Positions 16,935 through 26,212 of a stretch of 42,644 nt of DNA are shown here, in pieces. Where the stretch lies: NCBI GenBank assembly GCA_029248525.1, contig JAQWJE010000022.1, positions 1-42,644 of the forward strand, written 5' to 3'. The position numbers and the translations under genes were made by a program. The notes beneath the pieces were generated by a model. That model saw only the letters and a program-made list of their open reading frames with translations. It had not been told where the DNA came from and made no database searches. Positions within the stretch are counted from its first letter, which is position 1; every line of letters starts with the position of its first letter. Source of the DNA: Candidatus Binatia bacterium. GTDB taxonomy: Bacteria > Desulfobacterota > Binatia > UBA12015.

Positions 16935-17587
16935 AGAAATCTACTATCGTTTTGGTCGCCGGGGTCGGACTCGCTCTCGCCTTCGGAATCGCCACCTGGC
17001 TCTACATGGGAGCCGAAGCTGATCGCATCGAAGCGCTTGCCACGGCAGCCGACTCCCCGCTGGAGCGCCCTCACTCCCGCAGCAAAGGGCCCGCCGACGC
17101 GAAGGTCGTGATCGTCGAGTTCTTTGATCCCGCTTGCGAGACCTGCCGATCGTTCGACCCCTTCGTAAAAAGCCTACTTGCCGAGAACCCGGGTCGGGTC
17201 CGGCTTGTCCTGCGCTATGCACCGTTCCACACAGGCTCCGCAGAGGTGGTGAAGGCTCTCGAGGCCGCAGGCCAGCAGGGGCGCTATTGGGAGACGCTCG
17301 AGGTGCTCTACAAGACCCAGCCCTTGTGGGCGAGCCACCATGATCCAAGGCCCGAGGCCATCTGGCAGTTCCTGCCGAACGCCGGCGTGGATGTTGACCA
17401 GGCCCGCCGGGACGCCGCAGATCCGAAGATGGAACAGCTGGTGCAGCAGGACTTGGCCGATGGGCGCTCGCTCGGCGTCCGCAAAACACCCCAGTTCTTC
17501 GTGAACGGGAAACCACTCGTCCGGTTTGGCTCAAACCAACTCCGAGCGCTCCTCGAGGCCGAGATCGCCGAACAGTACCCCCAGTAG
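16931..17587 (+). CDS. DsbA-family thiol:disulfide oxidoreductase, membrane-anchored
   Basis: Encodes 218 residues with an N-terminal hydrophobic segment (about 5-25) that exports or anchors it, then a thioredoxin-fold domain. The active site is C69-E-T-C72 in FFDPACETC, and the cis-proline loop reads RKTPQFFVNG. The helical insertion between them is typical of DsbA/BdbD. It oxidises cysteines in exported proteins and is recycled by the DsbB-like partner encoded just upstream with a 4-base overlap. Convergent to it, 9 bp away, is a secreted protein with eight or more cysteines, a plausible client (inference). Confidence 0.92.
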   Translation: MKKSTIVLVAGVGLALAFGIATWLYMGAEADRIEALATAADSPLERPHSRSKGPADAKVVIVEFFDPACETCRSFDPFVKSLLAENPGRVRLVLRYAPFHTGSAEVVKALEAAGQQGRYWETLEVLYKTQPLWASHHDPRPEAIWQFLPNAGVDVDQARRDAADPKMEQLVQQDLADGRSLGVRKTPQFFVNGKPLVRFGSNQLRALLEAEIAEQYPQ

Positions 17588-17595
17588 GTTCCAGC

Positions 17596-18219
17596 TCAGG
17601 AGCACTTCTTGCAACGGATGGGCAGTCCGGTCTCGGAGAGCAACTCCCCGGCCGGCGGCGTCATCCGGAAGCCGGAAGTGAGACCGGCGCAGACCCCGAT
17701 CTGAGCACCCCCATTATACTTGCCGGTGCCAGGCAACGTATTGGCGGGCAGCCAGATTCCTGTCGAGTTCGTGCAACGCAATGCCGCGTTCCACCCGGTG
17801 TCCTCAAAGCACTGCATTTGATTCTGCAAAGAAATCGTTGGCGTCGCGAGACCGCAAGCTACCGCGCGATCATCGGATCGCATATCGAGCTTGCCAGTCG
17901 TTGCATCGATCGTGCCCCGAAAAACCGCCGTAGATCCAGCCGCAGTCTCCGGGCTCGTGGTCGAGTAGCTATCACTGCTCAGCAGGCAAACGATGTCCTT
18001 GCCCGGGAGCCCCGAGGAACCGTGGCTGTTGATCTTGATTCGTGTTCGGCAGCGATTGAAAACGTAGCTTCCTTCGACTTCGTCGTTATTCCACAAGGCG
18101 GACCCTGCAAGCGAGTCGGGATTGACAAGGGGAAGGACGAGTTTCCCGCGCGAAGCGGCGCCAGCGGTCCCAACGGAAAAGAGCAACGAGGCAACGGCGA
18201 GGACAAGTGTGAGTTTCAT
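17596..18219 (-). CDS. Secreted Cys-containing protein of unknown function
   Basis: Encodes 207 residues beginning with a signal peptide (MKLTLVLAVASLLFSVGTAG) after AGGAG. The mature chain has regularly spaced cysteines, including NRCRT, IVCLLS, VACGLA, MQCFED, LRCTNS, GVCAG and a terminal RCKKC, so it is probably disulfide-bonded. It contains no catalytic motif I recognise. It converges with the DsbA gene and lies downstream of the metallophosphoesterase pair on the same strand but with a wide enough gap (about 175 bp) for its own promoter. Confidence 0.8.
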   Translation of the reverse strand: MKLTLVLAVASLLFSVGTAGAASRGKLVLPLVNPDSLAGSALWNNDEVEGSYVFNRCRTRIKINSHGSSGLPGKDIVCLLSSDSYSTTSPETAAGSTAVFRGTIDATTGKLDMRSDDRAVACGLATPTISLQNQMQCFEDTGWNAALRCTNSTGIWLPANTLPGTGKYNGGAQIGVCAGLTSGFRMTPPAGELLSETGLPIRCKKCS

Positions 18220-18396
18220 GATTTCTCCTGGTTCTGGACGGGGGGGAAGAAGGTCGTACTGACATCTGCAACTGTTTCTTGGCTTAGCGAGGGTGGCGAC
18301 ACCCGGCAACCCTATACTTACTTCACCGTGGCGCCTGACTTCATCCCTGCCCTGGAGCCGCAAACCCAGCCCCGCCCGATGGCGAATGTCAGCTCA

Positions 18397-19590
18397 TCAC
18401 GCGACAGCAACCGCCGGGGCGTCAACCAACCGGATCAGGCTGATCTCGCGCGGGCAATTCAGGCGGACCGGCAGCCCTGCCACACCGAGTCCCTGGTTTA
18501 CGTAGAGAGTCGACCCATCCATATCGAAACGCCCCGCAGTATGATGGGCGATGACGCGCGAGGCATTGAAGTTCTTCGCGAAAGGAAAACGGAGCTGGCC
18601 GCCGTGGGTATGTCCGGCAAGCACCACCTGAAAGCCGGCTCTTGAGGCGTGGGCAAAGTAGCTCGGGCGGTGTGCAAGCAGAACTCGCGGTAAATGAGTG
18701 GGGATCTTCGGTGCGAGGACATCGAGCGCGGGATGCTCCGACTCCTTCTCGCGCCAGCCCTCGCCGGGGTCCTCGATTCCCGCCAGACATATCGGCGTGC
18801 CGTCCACGTCGATCTCGACCCACTCGTCGCGCAGCACGCGGATATCGGTATGCTCGCGAATGCCTGCAACGACACGCTCGGTTCCGGTGTAGACATCATG
18901 GTTGCCAAGAACCGCAAAAACGCCTCGCTTGGCGCGCAGCCGCGCCAGCTCCGTGCACCCTTCTTCAATATATTGCGGATCGAAGTCGAAAATATCTCCG
19001 GTGATGACGATCAGATCAGGCTCGAGCCGGTTGATGCGATCGACGTAACCTCGGAGCTTCGGTGCCCGCATCATCGGCCCGATATGAAGATCGGTAATCT
19101 GGGCGACCTGCAGCCCCGAGAGGGAATCACCGGCCCCCGCCAGCGGCAGTTCGACAGGATTCACCGATACCCATCGCTGTCCGATCAGGTACCCCCAGAG
19201 GATCGACCCGAAACCAAACGCGATCGCGACGCCACCGCCGATACTCAGCAACGCCGCCGACGTCGAGCCGCCCACATCGACAAATAGCCCAACCACCAAG
19301 AGCCCAAGACCCAGAGCCACGAAGGATATCGCCAGCAGAAGCCCCGCCCACAAGGCCGCGATACTGCCGATAATCCAGGTCCGGCTGAACACGAGGCCGA
19401 GGCCCTTGGCGCGCATTTGGCGGCGCGCCAGCGACAGGAGAAGAACGTTCGCGACGAATGCTACGACGAACCCGACAGCCGCTGTCTCAGGCGAAAGCCC
19501 CGCGCCGCCCCCGACGAGCAAGGCCCAGTGGAGGATCAGGATCTCCGCTCCGCCGAGCATGACGAGAGCGATTCGCAGCAGCCGATTCAT
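18397..19590 (-). CDS. Membrane metallophosphoesterase, YkuE-like
   Basis: Encodes 397 residues. The first about 140 form four to five transmembrane helices; the rest is a calcineurin-like phosphoesterase domain. Metal-binding motifs appear in order: DLHIG (about 167), GDIFDFD (198), GNHD (229) and GHTHGGQ (about 333). This is the pattern of YkuE-type enzymes that act on phospholipid-like or undecaprenyl-type phosphoesters at the membrane; the substrate is not proven. ATG at 19590 overlaps the stop of the upstream phosphoesterase gene (ATGA), so the two are translationally coupled. Confidence 0.92.
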   Translation of the reverse strand: MNRLLRIALVMLGGAEILILHWALLVGGGAGLSPETAAVGFVVAFVANVLLLSLARRQMRAKGLGLVFSRTWIIGSIAALWAGLLLAISFVALGLGLLVVGLFVDVGGSTSAALLSIGGGVAIAFGFGSILWGYLIGQRWVSVNPVELPLAGAGDSLSGLQVAQITDLHIGPMMRAPKLRGYVDRINRLEPDLIVITGDIFDFDPQYIEEGCTELARLRAKRGVFAVLGNHDVYTGTERVVAGIREHTDIRVLRDEWVEIDVDGTPICLAGIEDPGEGWREKESEHPALDVLAPKIPTHLPRVLLAHRPSYFAHASRAGFQVVLAGHTHGGQLRFPFAKNFNASRVIAHHTAGRFDMDGSTLYVNQGLGVAGLPVRLNCPREISLIRLVDAPAVAVA

Positions 19591-21083
19591 GAAGCCCCTG
19601 CGGGGCTGCAGAGCCGGATCTCCGGACTGGCATCCTTGCAGACAGCGATTGCCGGTCGGTCCGGGCTGGAGAGAACCAACCCGCTCCAACCTCCACTTTT
19701 TTCCACCGTGACGGTCGTGAACCAGTGAGCGCTTGAAGTGAGTCCACGGATGGAGAGATCTCCGGATTCGAGGGAGAGCGATCCCGGACCGGGGCCGCTC
19801 TCGGCCGCAACGCCGCCGTTGCCCACCACAAGCTGTGGAGGCCACAGGCCGGAGCCCGGCTCGGTCGTGCGGGACCCCTGAAACAGATGCATATGGCCCG
19901 AGACCACGAGTTCCACGGGGGAGAGGCCCGCGGGTCCACCGAAGGCCCGCAGCCAGGCGGCTTGCAGCGTCCGGTTGTTGATCTCCGGACGGCAATCCGG
20001 ATCGCTCTCCACGGAGCAGAGTCCCACAACGCCGATCAAGGGTCTGTGGGTGACAATCCAGGTCGGCCGGCTCGGATCCGGATCCGTTGCATCGAAAACC
20101 TCGGACAGCTGGCCGGCGTAGATCTCCGTTGTCGACTCTGGAGCGAAATAGTCGCAGGCGTTGGCCGAATCGATGACGACCAGGCGCCGGGTGCCAAGAT
20201 CAATGACTCGGGGCGGAAGAACGAGGACGCGGTCGAGCACGTCGCCGACCGGCGGCACCGCCCCACCTTGGGCCGGACATGAAGTCTGACCGGACTGATC
20301 GAGATTGCTTCCTGCATCGAGGAAGTAGAGCCAGCCAGGACCCGCGCGACTGCACAATTCATGGTTGCCCCGTGCGATCACCAGCGGCGCCACACGCAAT
20401 AGTGGCTCTGCGGGCTCGAAGAACTCGATCCACCAGTCTTCCCAGTTGTCGGGAAAATCGCTATAGGCTGCGTTCTGACTGATGTAGGGGCGATCGAGGC
20501 TGCATCCTGGACCGTCGACGTGGTCGCCTGCATCGTAGATCAGCAGAGTCTTTTCGTCATCGGCATATTTCGGAGTGCCTCGATAGTTCACATCGCCGAC
20601 GTGGATGATGACCTGCGGAGCTGGATCGAGGGTAGAGATGTTCTGCGCCATCCGTTGCAGCGGCTGGGCCGGTGTACCCGGGGGGCAATCGTCGGCATCA
20701 CACCCCGTATCCCCAGCCAGGAGCAACCGCTCGGGGGCGAGGGCCGCCAACGGCAACGACTGTCCGGACCAGGAGACCCGAAACTCTTTTTCGAACGGAA
20801 GGATGGCCTCGCAGACGCCGACAGAAAACCCATGTGGGTTCTCGCGACGGCTCATCGGCAGGCGGCCGCCGCCGTCGTCGATCAATTCCGGACAGCCTCG
20901 GCTCTGCGCGGTGACGATGGCACGTGCGTAAGCCGCAGGCCCGGTGTCCGCGGCCCCGCCGAGGATCACGTAAGACGTAATCGCCTGTTCTTGCGGACCT
21001 CGCGCCGAGTCTGCGCAACTCGAGACCAGCACCGCACCGAGCCCCACAATCATCAATTGATAATTTAATTTTCGCACACTCAT
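19587..21083 (-). CDS. Lipoprotein metallophosphoesterase
   Basis: Encodes 498 residues. A lipoprotein signal ends in LVSSC (Cys23), so the enzyme should be anchored outside the inner membrane. Calcineurin-like motifs are present: LLAGDTGCD, HVGDVNYRG, IARGNHELC, IVTHRPL and VSGHMHLF. Extra cysteines in the extracellular domain (for example CDADDC, PGCSLD, NACDY) may form disulfides. Start ATG 21083 gives the lipobox at the correct distance; an earlier in-frame codon does not. It is coupled to the downstream membrane phosphoesterase by an ATGA overlap. The substrate is unknown. Confidence 0.9.
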   Translation of the reverse strand: MSVRKLNYQLMIVGLGAVLVSSCADSARGPQEQAITSYVILGGAADTGPAAYARAIVTAQSRGCPELIDDGGGRLPMSRRENPHGFSVGVCEAILPFEKEFRVSWSGQSLPLAALAPERLLLAGDTGCDADDCPPGTPAQPLQRMAQNISTLDPAPQVIIHVGDVNYRGTPKYADDEKTLLIYDAGDHVDGPGCSLDRPYISQNAAYSDFPDNWEDWWIEFFEPAEPLLRVAPLVIARGNHELCSRAGPGWLYFLDAGSNLDQSGQTSCPAQGGAVPPVGDVLDRVLVLPPRVIDLGTRRLVVIDSANACDYFAPESTTEIYAGQLSEVFDATDPDPSRPTWIVTHRPLIGVVGLCSVESDPDCRPEINNRTLQAAWLRAFGGPAGLSPVELVVSGHMHLFQGSRTTEPGSGLWPPQLVVGNGGVAAESGPGPGSLSLESGDLSIRGLTSSAHWFTTVTVEKSGGWSGLVLSSPDRPAIAVCKDASPEIRLCSPAGAS

Positions 21084-21276
21084 AGTCGTCGCATCCAAGG
21101 GGCCACGAAACCAACCCCGCCGCAATACATTGGAGAATAACGAGAAAGGCTTCTCTTCTCCGCAAAAATCAATCGAGTTGGGGTGAATCTCGTCAGCGTT
21201 CCCGAAAATTTGCGCCCAACCGCCCCCTCGAGAAAGGTCCCCGCAGACGTCGCACCAACCAGGACCGAATGATCGC

Positions 21277-21678
21277 TCATCGAGGGTCCAGTCGCAGGAA
21301 ATCGCGCGACGGGAAGCCGGTCAGGATGCGGAAGAAGAGTGGGTGCGCATAATCTTTCTGCAGGCGAGCATCCTCGGCACCGCTTACCGGGACTGCGGTA
21401 TATGCCCGTGTCATGCCTTTCTCGGTGACCTCGACATCGGGGTTTTCGCGCGCGCGGTTATACCAGGAACGCGGCCAGTGATTGGCCGAAACATAGAGCG
21501 TGCCGTCATCGTACACCGGAGAGATGACCCGCGATTCCTTTTGACCGGAAGCATCCACCGTCATGATCACGATGGTCGATTCGCTCTCCGGCTGGAAGAT
21601 CCCCAGCATGGATTCAAAGGTAAAAACGATGCCCATGTAGACAAGGATCGCGATCGCTCCATATTTGAGTGCTTTCAT
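21277..21678 (-). CDS. DUF385-like (deazaflavin-dependent nitroreductase fold) protein with membrane anchor
   Basis: Encodes 133 residues. A transmembrane segment (about 6-26) precedes a small beta-barrel-like domain containing SPVYDDGTLYVSANHWPRSW, then NRARENPDVEVTEKG, which resembles the split-barrel flavin/F420 proteins of the DUF385 group. Typical members bind F420 or FMN; whether this one does is open, and the membrane anchor is unusual for the family. It diverges from the lipoprotein gene at 21990. Confidence 0.7.
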   Translation of the reverse strand: MKALKYGAIAILVYMGIVFTFESMLGIFQPESESTIVIMTVDASGQKESRVISPVYDDGTLYVSANHWPRSWYNRARENPDVEVTEKGMTRAYTAVPVSGAEDARLQKDYAHPLFFRILTGFPSRDFLRLDPR

Positions 21679-21823
21679 CTTCTGTCTCCTCGATTCAACC
21701 TGTCCGGCCTTCTTGTGCCTGCATCCTGCTGCGGGGACGCCCCTTCCAGTCCTTCATCAGCCTGCCGGAATTGCAAATGCTTTGGTGGCAACTCCGATCA
21801 GGAACCCTTCTGCGCCGGGATTC

Positions 21824-21852
21824 CTGCCGGTTGCCCCGCGGGCGACCGGCAG
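21824..21852 (+). other. Strong stem-loop in divergent intergenic region
   Basis: CTGCCGGT ... ACCGGCAG (8-bp arms) extends inward through a T-G pair and GCCC/GGGC to a 3-base loop, giving a 13-pair stem. It sits in the 311-bp gap between two divergent genes and has no T-run. It could be a regulatory or REP-like element; no second copy was noticed in the window. Confidence 0.5.
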
Positions 21853-21989
21853 CACAGCGAGCGCGTGCAATCTGCTCCCACCGGCACCGGAGACACACGC
21901 GAAGAGGCGCCAGCCGTCCGAGCCTCTCACCAATCGGCAGGGAGGACATGGAGTTGACGGCACGGCTAGAAGTCGGACAATAGAGCATC

Positions 21990-22310
21990 ATGAGAAAAGG
22001 ATTCGGAAACGGCACGATGCTCCTGTTGCTGGCCGTCGCGATTTCGGGCTGCGCCAGCAGGTATTCGAAGCCCGGTGGCAGCTATCAGGAATACCTCGAG
22101 ACCCGACACCAGTGCCTGCAGGAAAATATGATGCGGTATTCCGAATTGGGCATCTACATCAATAGTGACTTCGGTAGCGCCGGCTCGAAGCAAACCAGCT
22201 GCCTCAATGGCGGCATGTTCGCAAGCTGCATGGCCGTCAAGGGATGGATCAGGGACTCGGAAGGCTTTGCCCCTCCCGGAGGTGGCGTGTCGGTTTGCCC
22301 CGGCACGTAA
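21990..22310 (+). CDS. Small lipoprotein of unknown function
   Basis: Encodes 106 residues. A short basic n-region and a hydrophobic core end in the lipobox AISGC (Cys21). The mature part has four further cysteines (HQCLQ, TSCLN, ASCMA, SVCPG) and is Gly/Ser-rich, with no known domain. Similar small Cys-containing lipoproteins occur in many Gram-negative genomes. It converges on the PhoD-like gene. Confidence 0.75.
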   Translation: MRKGFGNGTMLLLLAVAISGCASRYSKPGGSYQEYLETRHQCLQENMMRYSELGIYINSDFGSAGSKQTSCLNGGMFASCMAVKGWIRDSEGFAPPGGGVSVCPGT

Positions 22311-22312
22311 AA

Positions 22313-22327
22313 TCAGGCGGAGCCTGA
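22313..22327. terminator. Weak bidirectional terminator-like hairpin
   Basis: TCAGGC-GGA-GCCTGA forms a 6-bp stem right after the lipoprotein stop codon and before the stop of the convergent PhoD-like gene. A proper T-run is lacking, so efficiency is doubtful. Confidence 0.35.
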
Positions 22328-22352
22328 GATTTCGAGCGATCCGCTCCCGAGG

Positions 22353-23927
22353 CTAGGCTTCTTCGATGTAGCCGGCGCCGCTTCGCGTCATCCAGGCCGC
22401 GTCGAGTCTCTCGACCGCTTCCTGCTCCCAGACGTCGTCGAGGAGGTACCACTCGCCGCGCGCCCGCTCGTGATCGACGTCGAGCACCAGATAGCCGCGC
22501 GAATCGAGCTCGACGTAGCGAACCGCGGGGTTCTGGGCGAAGATGATCTCCTCGACCCCCGCCGGAATCGATGTGCTCGGCGAGGTCACACTCGTAGTGA
22601 GCATCTCGACGCCCAGAGTGCCCCGGCCGGTCCCCGCTTCGTAGACAGAAGGCTCGTTCGGATCGCGGGTGAGGTCGCCGGCGCCCGAGACGTGCAAGTC
22701 GCCGGTCAGAACGACGAGGTTGTCGCGTCCGTGTCGCTCGATCGAATCGAAAAACCGAGTGCGCGAGGCCTCGTAACCGTCCCACTGATCGACGTTGAAA
22801 ATAGTGCCGCCTCCCTGAGAGTTGGGAAGCCCGATCGCTTTGGTCTGGGACATCGCGACCTGTTGCCCGAGAACGAACCACCGCGCGCTCGAGTCGCGCA
22901 CCTGCAGGTCGAGCCACTCTTCCTGATCGAAGCCGAGGATCGTCCGGTCCGGATCACGAATCGTTGCGAGATCCGCCGCATCCTCCGCTGACGCCGAGCG
23001 GCCCCACAGTCGGGTGTCAAGCATGGTGAGATCGACGAGGTCGCCGAAGCGGAAGGCACGGAAGATGCGTCCATCGGCTTGGTCGCGAATGGGGAGCCAC
23101 TCCGAGTAGGCGCGCTCCGCGTTGAGTCGGCGCTCGACCCAGGAGCCTTCGTCGGGTTGATGGTTCTGCGCGCCATCACGCCATCCGTTGTTCGCCGACT
23201 CGTGATCGTCCCACACGACGACCCAAGGGTGGCGGCGGTGGGCCTCCTGGAGATCGGGGTCGGACCGATACTGTGCGTAGCGCGCCCGGTAGTCATCGAG
23301 GGTCACGATTTCTCGGTCGGGGAGATGCGCGCGCTCTCCATCGCGGCCATTGCTCTGGTACTCGTAGATATAGTCCCCGAGATGCAGCACGACGTCGAGG
23401 TCGTCACGTGCGGCGATGCCCCTGTAGGCGTGGAAGTAGCCCGAGCTGTAGCGCGAGCACGAGGCAACGGCCATGCGGACGCGTTCGACGTCGCCCACGG
23501 GAGTCGTGCGCGTGCGGCCGGTCGTAGACGCGCGGTCGAGCGCGCGGAATCGGTAGTAGTACGTCGCGCCGGGCAAAAGGCCCGAGACGTCGATCTTCAC
23601 CGTATGGTCGCGTGACTCGTCCGTGGGGAACCACCCCGCCGCAATGGGAGCGGCGAAGTCCTCGCTCTCGGCCATCTCCCAGAACACGTCGACCGTGCCG
23701 TCGCGTCCGGGGGACACCTTCGTCCAGAGGATCACACGATCCGCGAGCGGATCCCCGCTCGCGACGCTGTGCGAGAACAGCCCCTCGGGACCGACCTCCC
23801 CGGAGGATTCGTATTCAGGCAGAGACGACCCGTCGGCCGCCGTGCTGCCATCGCCGCAGGCGGCGATGGGCAGCAGGCCGAGGGCCGTCGCGAGTCGCAG
23901 TACCTCTCGTCGTGAAAGTCGCGTCAT
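22353..23927 (-). CDS. PhoD-like alkaline phosphatase/phosphodiesterase, Tat-exported
   Basis: Encodes 524 residues. The N-terminus MTRLSRREVLRL is a twin-arginine export signal, and LPIAAC (Cys24) may add a lipid anchor. The domain order is that of PhoD: an N-terminal beta domain (HSVASGDPLADRVILWTKVS), then the phosphatase domain with VLHLGDYIYEYQ, VVWDDHESANNGW and VLTGDLHVSGAG providing metal ligands. PhoD uses Fe/Ca to hydrolyse phosphomonoesters and diesters outside the cell. ATG at 23927 begins the Tat signal directly. It is the third exported phosphoesterase in six kilobases. Confidence 0.93.
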   Translation of the reverse strand: MTRLSRREVLRLATALGLLPIAACGDGSTAADGSSLPEYESSGEVGPEGLFSHSVASGDPLADRVILWTKVSPGRDGTVDVFWEMAESEDFAAPIAAGWFPTDESRDHTVKIDVSGLLPGATYYYRFRALDRASTTGRTRTTPVGDVERVRMAVASCSRYSSGYFHAYRGIAARDDLDVVLHLGDYIYEYQSNGRDGERAHLPDREIVTLDDYRARYAQYRSDPDLQEAHRRHPWVVVWDDHESANNGWRDGAQNHQPDEGSWVERRLNAERAYSEWLPIRDQADGRIFRAFRFGDLVDLTMLDTRLWGRSASAEDAADLATIRDPDRTILGFDQEEWLDLQVRDSSARWFVLGQQVAMSQTKAIGLPNSQGGGTIFNVDQWDGYEASRTRFFDSIERHGRDNLVVLTGDLHVSGAGDLTRDPNEPSVYEAGTGRGTLGVEMLTTSVTSPSTSIPAGVEEIIFAQNPAVRYVELDSRGYLVLDVDHERARGEWYLLDDVWEQEAVERLDAAWMTRSGAGYIEEA

Positions 23928-24082
23928 GGGGAAGCTCTATCACATTTGGCCGGGTCGACGGTAGCTGACACCAAGGCCCTTCTTGCCGCACTTGCCTTCC
24001 AGCCGTCCACTCCCGACCTCGCACGCGGCGGCCTCTGCCCCCTTTCGTCCTTCTTTCCTTCCTTTAAGCGCGTTCACTCACC

Positions 24083-24325
24083 CTACCTTTTCGGATTTCC
24101 GTCGTCGTCGAGTTCGACGATCCTGATGGTTCGCATTTCCCGCCAGAGCCAACGAAGGGCTTTCAACGCCAGCCACGCCGAGGTCAAGCCGAAAGCGGCC
24201 GTCATGAGGAACACTCCGCGCAGAGTGTCTCCGCCGTCCTCACTGACGAGCGCCATGAAGAACCCGAAGGTGCCCAACAGCGCACCGATCAGAACAATAG
24301 CCCATGTGGCACTCATCGGCGGCAT
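24083..24325 (-). CDS. Small two-helix membrane protein
   Basis: Encodes 80 residues with two hydrophobic segments, ATWAIVLIGALLGTFGFFMA and GVFLMTAAFGLTSAWLALKA, and a charged C-tail ending DDDGNPKR. ATG at 24325 follows GGAAGGG; an ATG at 24316 is also possible. No family is recognised. It diverges from the first glycan-region gene. Confidence 0.55.
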   Translation of the reverse strand: MPPMSATWAIVLIGALLGTFGFFMALVSEDGGDTLRGVFLMTAAFGLTSAWLALKALRWLWREMRTIRIVELDDDGNPKR

Positions 24326-24610
24326 TCTATCCCTTCCGGAACGACGAGGGCAACGCTCTGATCCATCGCCGGGCCGCCGCGGACATACGGGCCCCTGCCA
24401 GTTATGGGTTCTTCTCCACCCCGGAGCTGCGGTCTCCTGGCGAGTAAAGCCCGGTCCCGATCCTTCCTTTCGTTCCCGTCGCACCTCACCATGTGTTACA
24501 CCCCCGGGTTCAGGCATGGATCGGCAACGGACACCGATCGGCCATGAGGCCAACCCGTTCGAGGTCCGGCCGAACACGGGGACCGGTCGACGGAAGAGAT
24601 TGGGGCGCAA

Positions 24611-26095
24611 GTGACATCAGCGAGGAAGGATACAGAAAGAACGCGACGGCGGCCCCGCGCGGAGTGGATCTTTCTCGCTCTTCTGCTGGTCGCAGCGACG
24701 GGCCAACGCGCCTGGAATGCAGCCGCCATCCCCTCGCTGCGCGGGTACGACGGCCCAGGTCATGCCGCCTATGTCTTCACATTGGTGGACGAGGGGCGAT
24801 TGCCACATCCCACCGAGGGCTGGTCGACCTTCCATCCGCCCACATACTACGTCCTCGGCGCAGGCGTATGGAAGCTCCTGGCTCCCCTCGGACCCGATGT
24901 CGTTCAGTTCGGCCTTCGTATGATTGGGGCGCTGGCGGGACTTCTTGCTGCAATAGTGCTCTACAGATGCGCTCGCTCGCTTGGAGCGTCCGGGCCCACG
25001 GCCTGGGTGGCCACTGCCCTCTTCCTCTTTGTACCAAGCAACCAGATGGCTGCCGTAATGATCGGCAACGAGGCCCTGTGCGCCGCAATGGCGGTGCTCG
25101 CGATCCCCCCGATTCTCGCCCTGCAGGCAGATCCCACCAACCGTCGGGCCGCTTGTCTTGCCGGCCTGACAATCGGTCTGGCCATCATCACCAAATACAA
25201 CTCTTTGCCTCTTCTCCCAGCCGTGTTGGTGCCCTTCGTCGTGCGACGACCAAATCCCGGGACACTCGCTGCTCTGGCGACCCTTGGTGTCACGCTCCTG
25301 ATCGTCGCCGGCCCCGTCTACCTCCGCAACTTCCTGGTGACGGGCTCCCCCGTACCGATGACACGCGAGATCGGCCCCATGCAAAAAACCGAGAACAGCA
25401 TGATCATCCGGCCGCGCCAGGTGACGGATTACCTCTGGATTGACCCGATGGCCATCCGGCGCCCTTCACTCTTTCAGACGGGACCGCTCCGGGCGAGACT
25501 CGCCAACCGGAACCCCGCAATGGCCAACGTCTGGGGACTGACCCACGCCTCGATCTGGTTTGATCCCTTCCTCCATCGCACCGATGACGACTTCCACCGG
25601 GACGGATCGCCCTGGGGCTTTCTGCTTGCCACGCTCGGCCTCGTCCCGGCAGCCGGGATGCTCGCGGGCTTCTTTCTCGCCGTCGGCTCGGCGGTGCGAA
25701 GCCGAGGACGCTCGCGGTGGACCCCGCTGGTCGTCTTATGGTCTTTCGGAGTCCTTCTCTTTCTGGCTTTCTCCCTGCGAGCGCCGTCGGCGGCCGCCAT
25801 CAAGGGCTCCTATATGCTGCCCATTGCAGGAGCGGGTACGCTCTTCTTTGCCCGAGCAGCAACCGCACTCGTGCCGAGAGCACGGAAGGCGTTGCTGATT
25901 TTCTCTGCCTGCACAGCCATCTGGGCCGGCCTCTTCTTCACCGAGAAACTTTTCTCCAACAGTCCGGGCACCGCCGAGGGGTTCAAGCGCGCCTGGCTGA
26001 CCTGGTCAAAACAACTGCCCGAAGCCAACCTCGACGGGACGATCCTCTATTTCTTCCCCGAAGACGGGAGGGGCAAAAAAGATCCTTCAGGATAG
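24611..26095 (+). CDS. Polytopic GT-C-like glycosyltransferase
   Basis: Encodes 494 residues with about eleven transmembrane segments. The first extracytoplasmic loop contains YDGPGHAAY and later TFHPPTYYVLGAG, the arrangement of GT39/ArnT-like integral-membrane transferases. In that family the acidic residue after the first helix is catalytic and polyprenyl-phosphate sugars are donors. The start is GTG at 24611 with GGGGCG upstream; the frame extends further up without an obvious better start. It is the first of a set of large membrane proteins and is followed by a second one after 117 bp. Confidence 0.8.
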   Translation: MTSARKDTERTRRRPRAEWIFLALLLVAATGQRAWNAAAIPSLRGYDGPGHAAYVFTLVDEGRLPHPTEGWSTFHPPTYYVLGAGVWKLLAPLGPDVVQFGLRMIGALAGLLAAIVLYRCARSLGASGPTAWVATALFLFVPSNQMAAVMIGNEALCAAMAVLAIPPILALQADPTNRRAACLAGLTIGLAIITKYNSLPLLPAVLVPFVVRRPNPGTLAALATLGVTLLIVAGPVYLRNFLVTGSPVPMTREIGPMQKTENSMIIRPRQVTDYLWIDPMAIRRPSLFQTGPLRARLANRNPAMANVWGLTHASIWFDPFLHRTDDDFHRDGSPWGFLLATLGLVPAAGMLAGFFLAVGSAVRSRGRSRWTPLVVLWSFGVLLFLAFSLRAPSAAAIKGSYMLPIAGAGTLFFARAATALVPRARKALLIFSACTAIWAGLFFTEKLFSNSPGTAEGFKRAWLTWSKQLPEANLDGTILYFFPEDGRGKKDPSG

Positions 26096-26212
26096 CACCG
26101 GTCGTCGGAGAGAATCACATCGAAGTCACGCCCCCGCGAGGGAAGACCCCGGGATCCAACTTCCCCCCGATCGACAAAGCTGATAACGCGGAGCACTGGA
26201 AATCGTTCTCCG

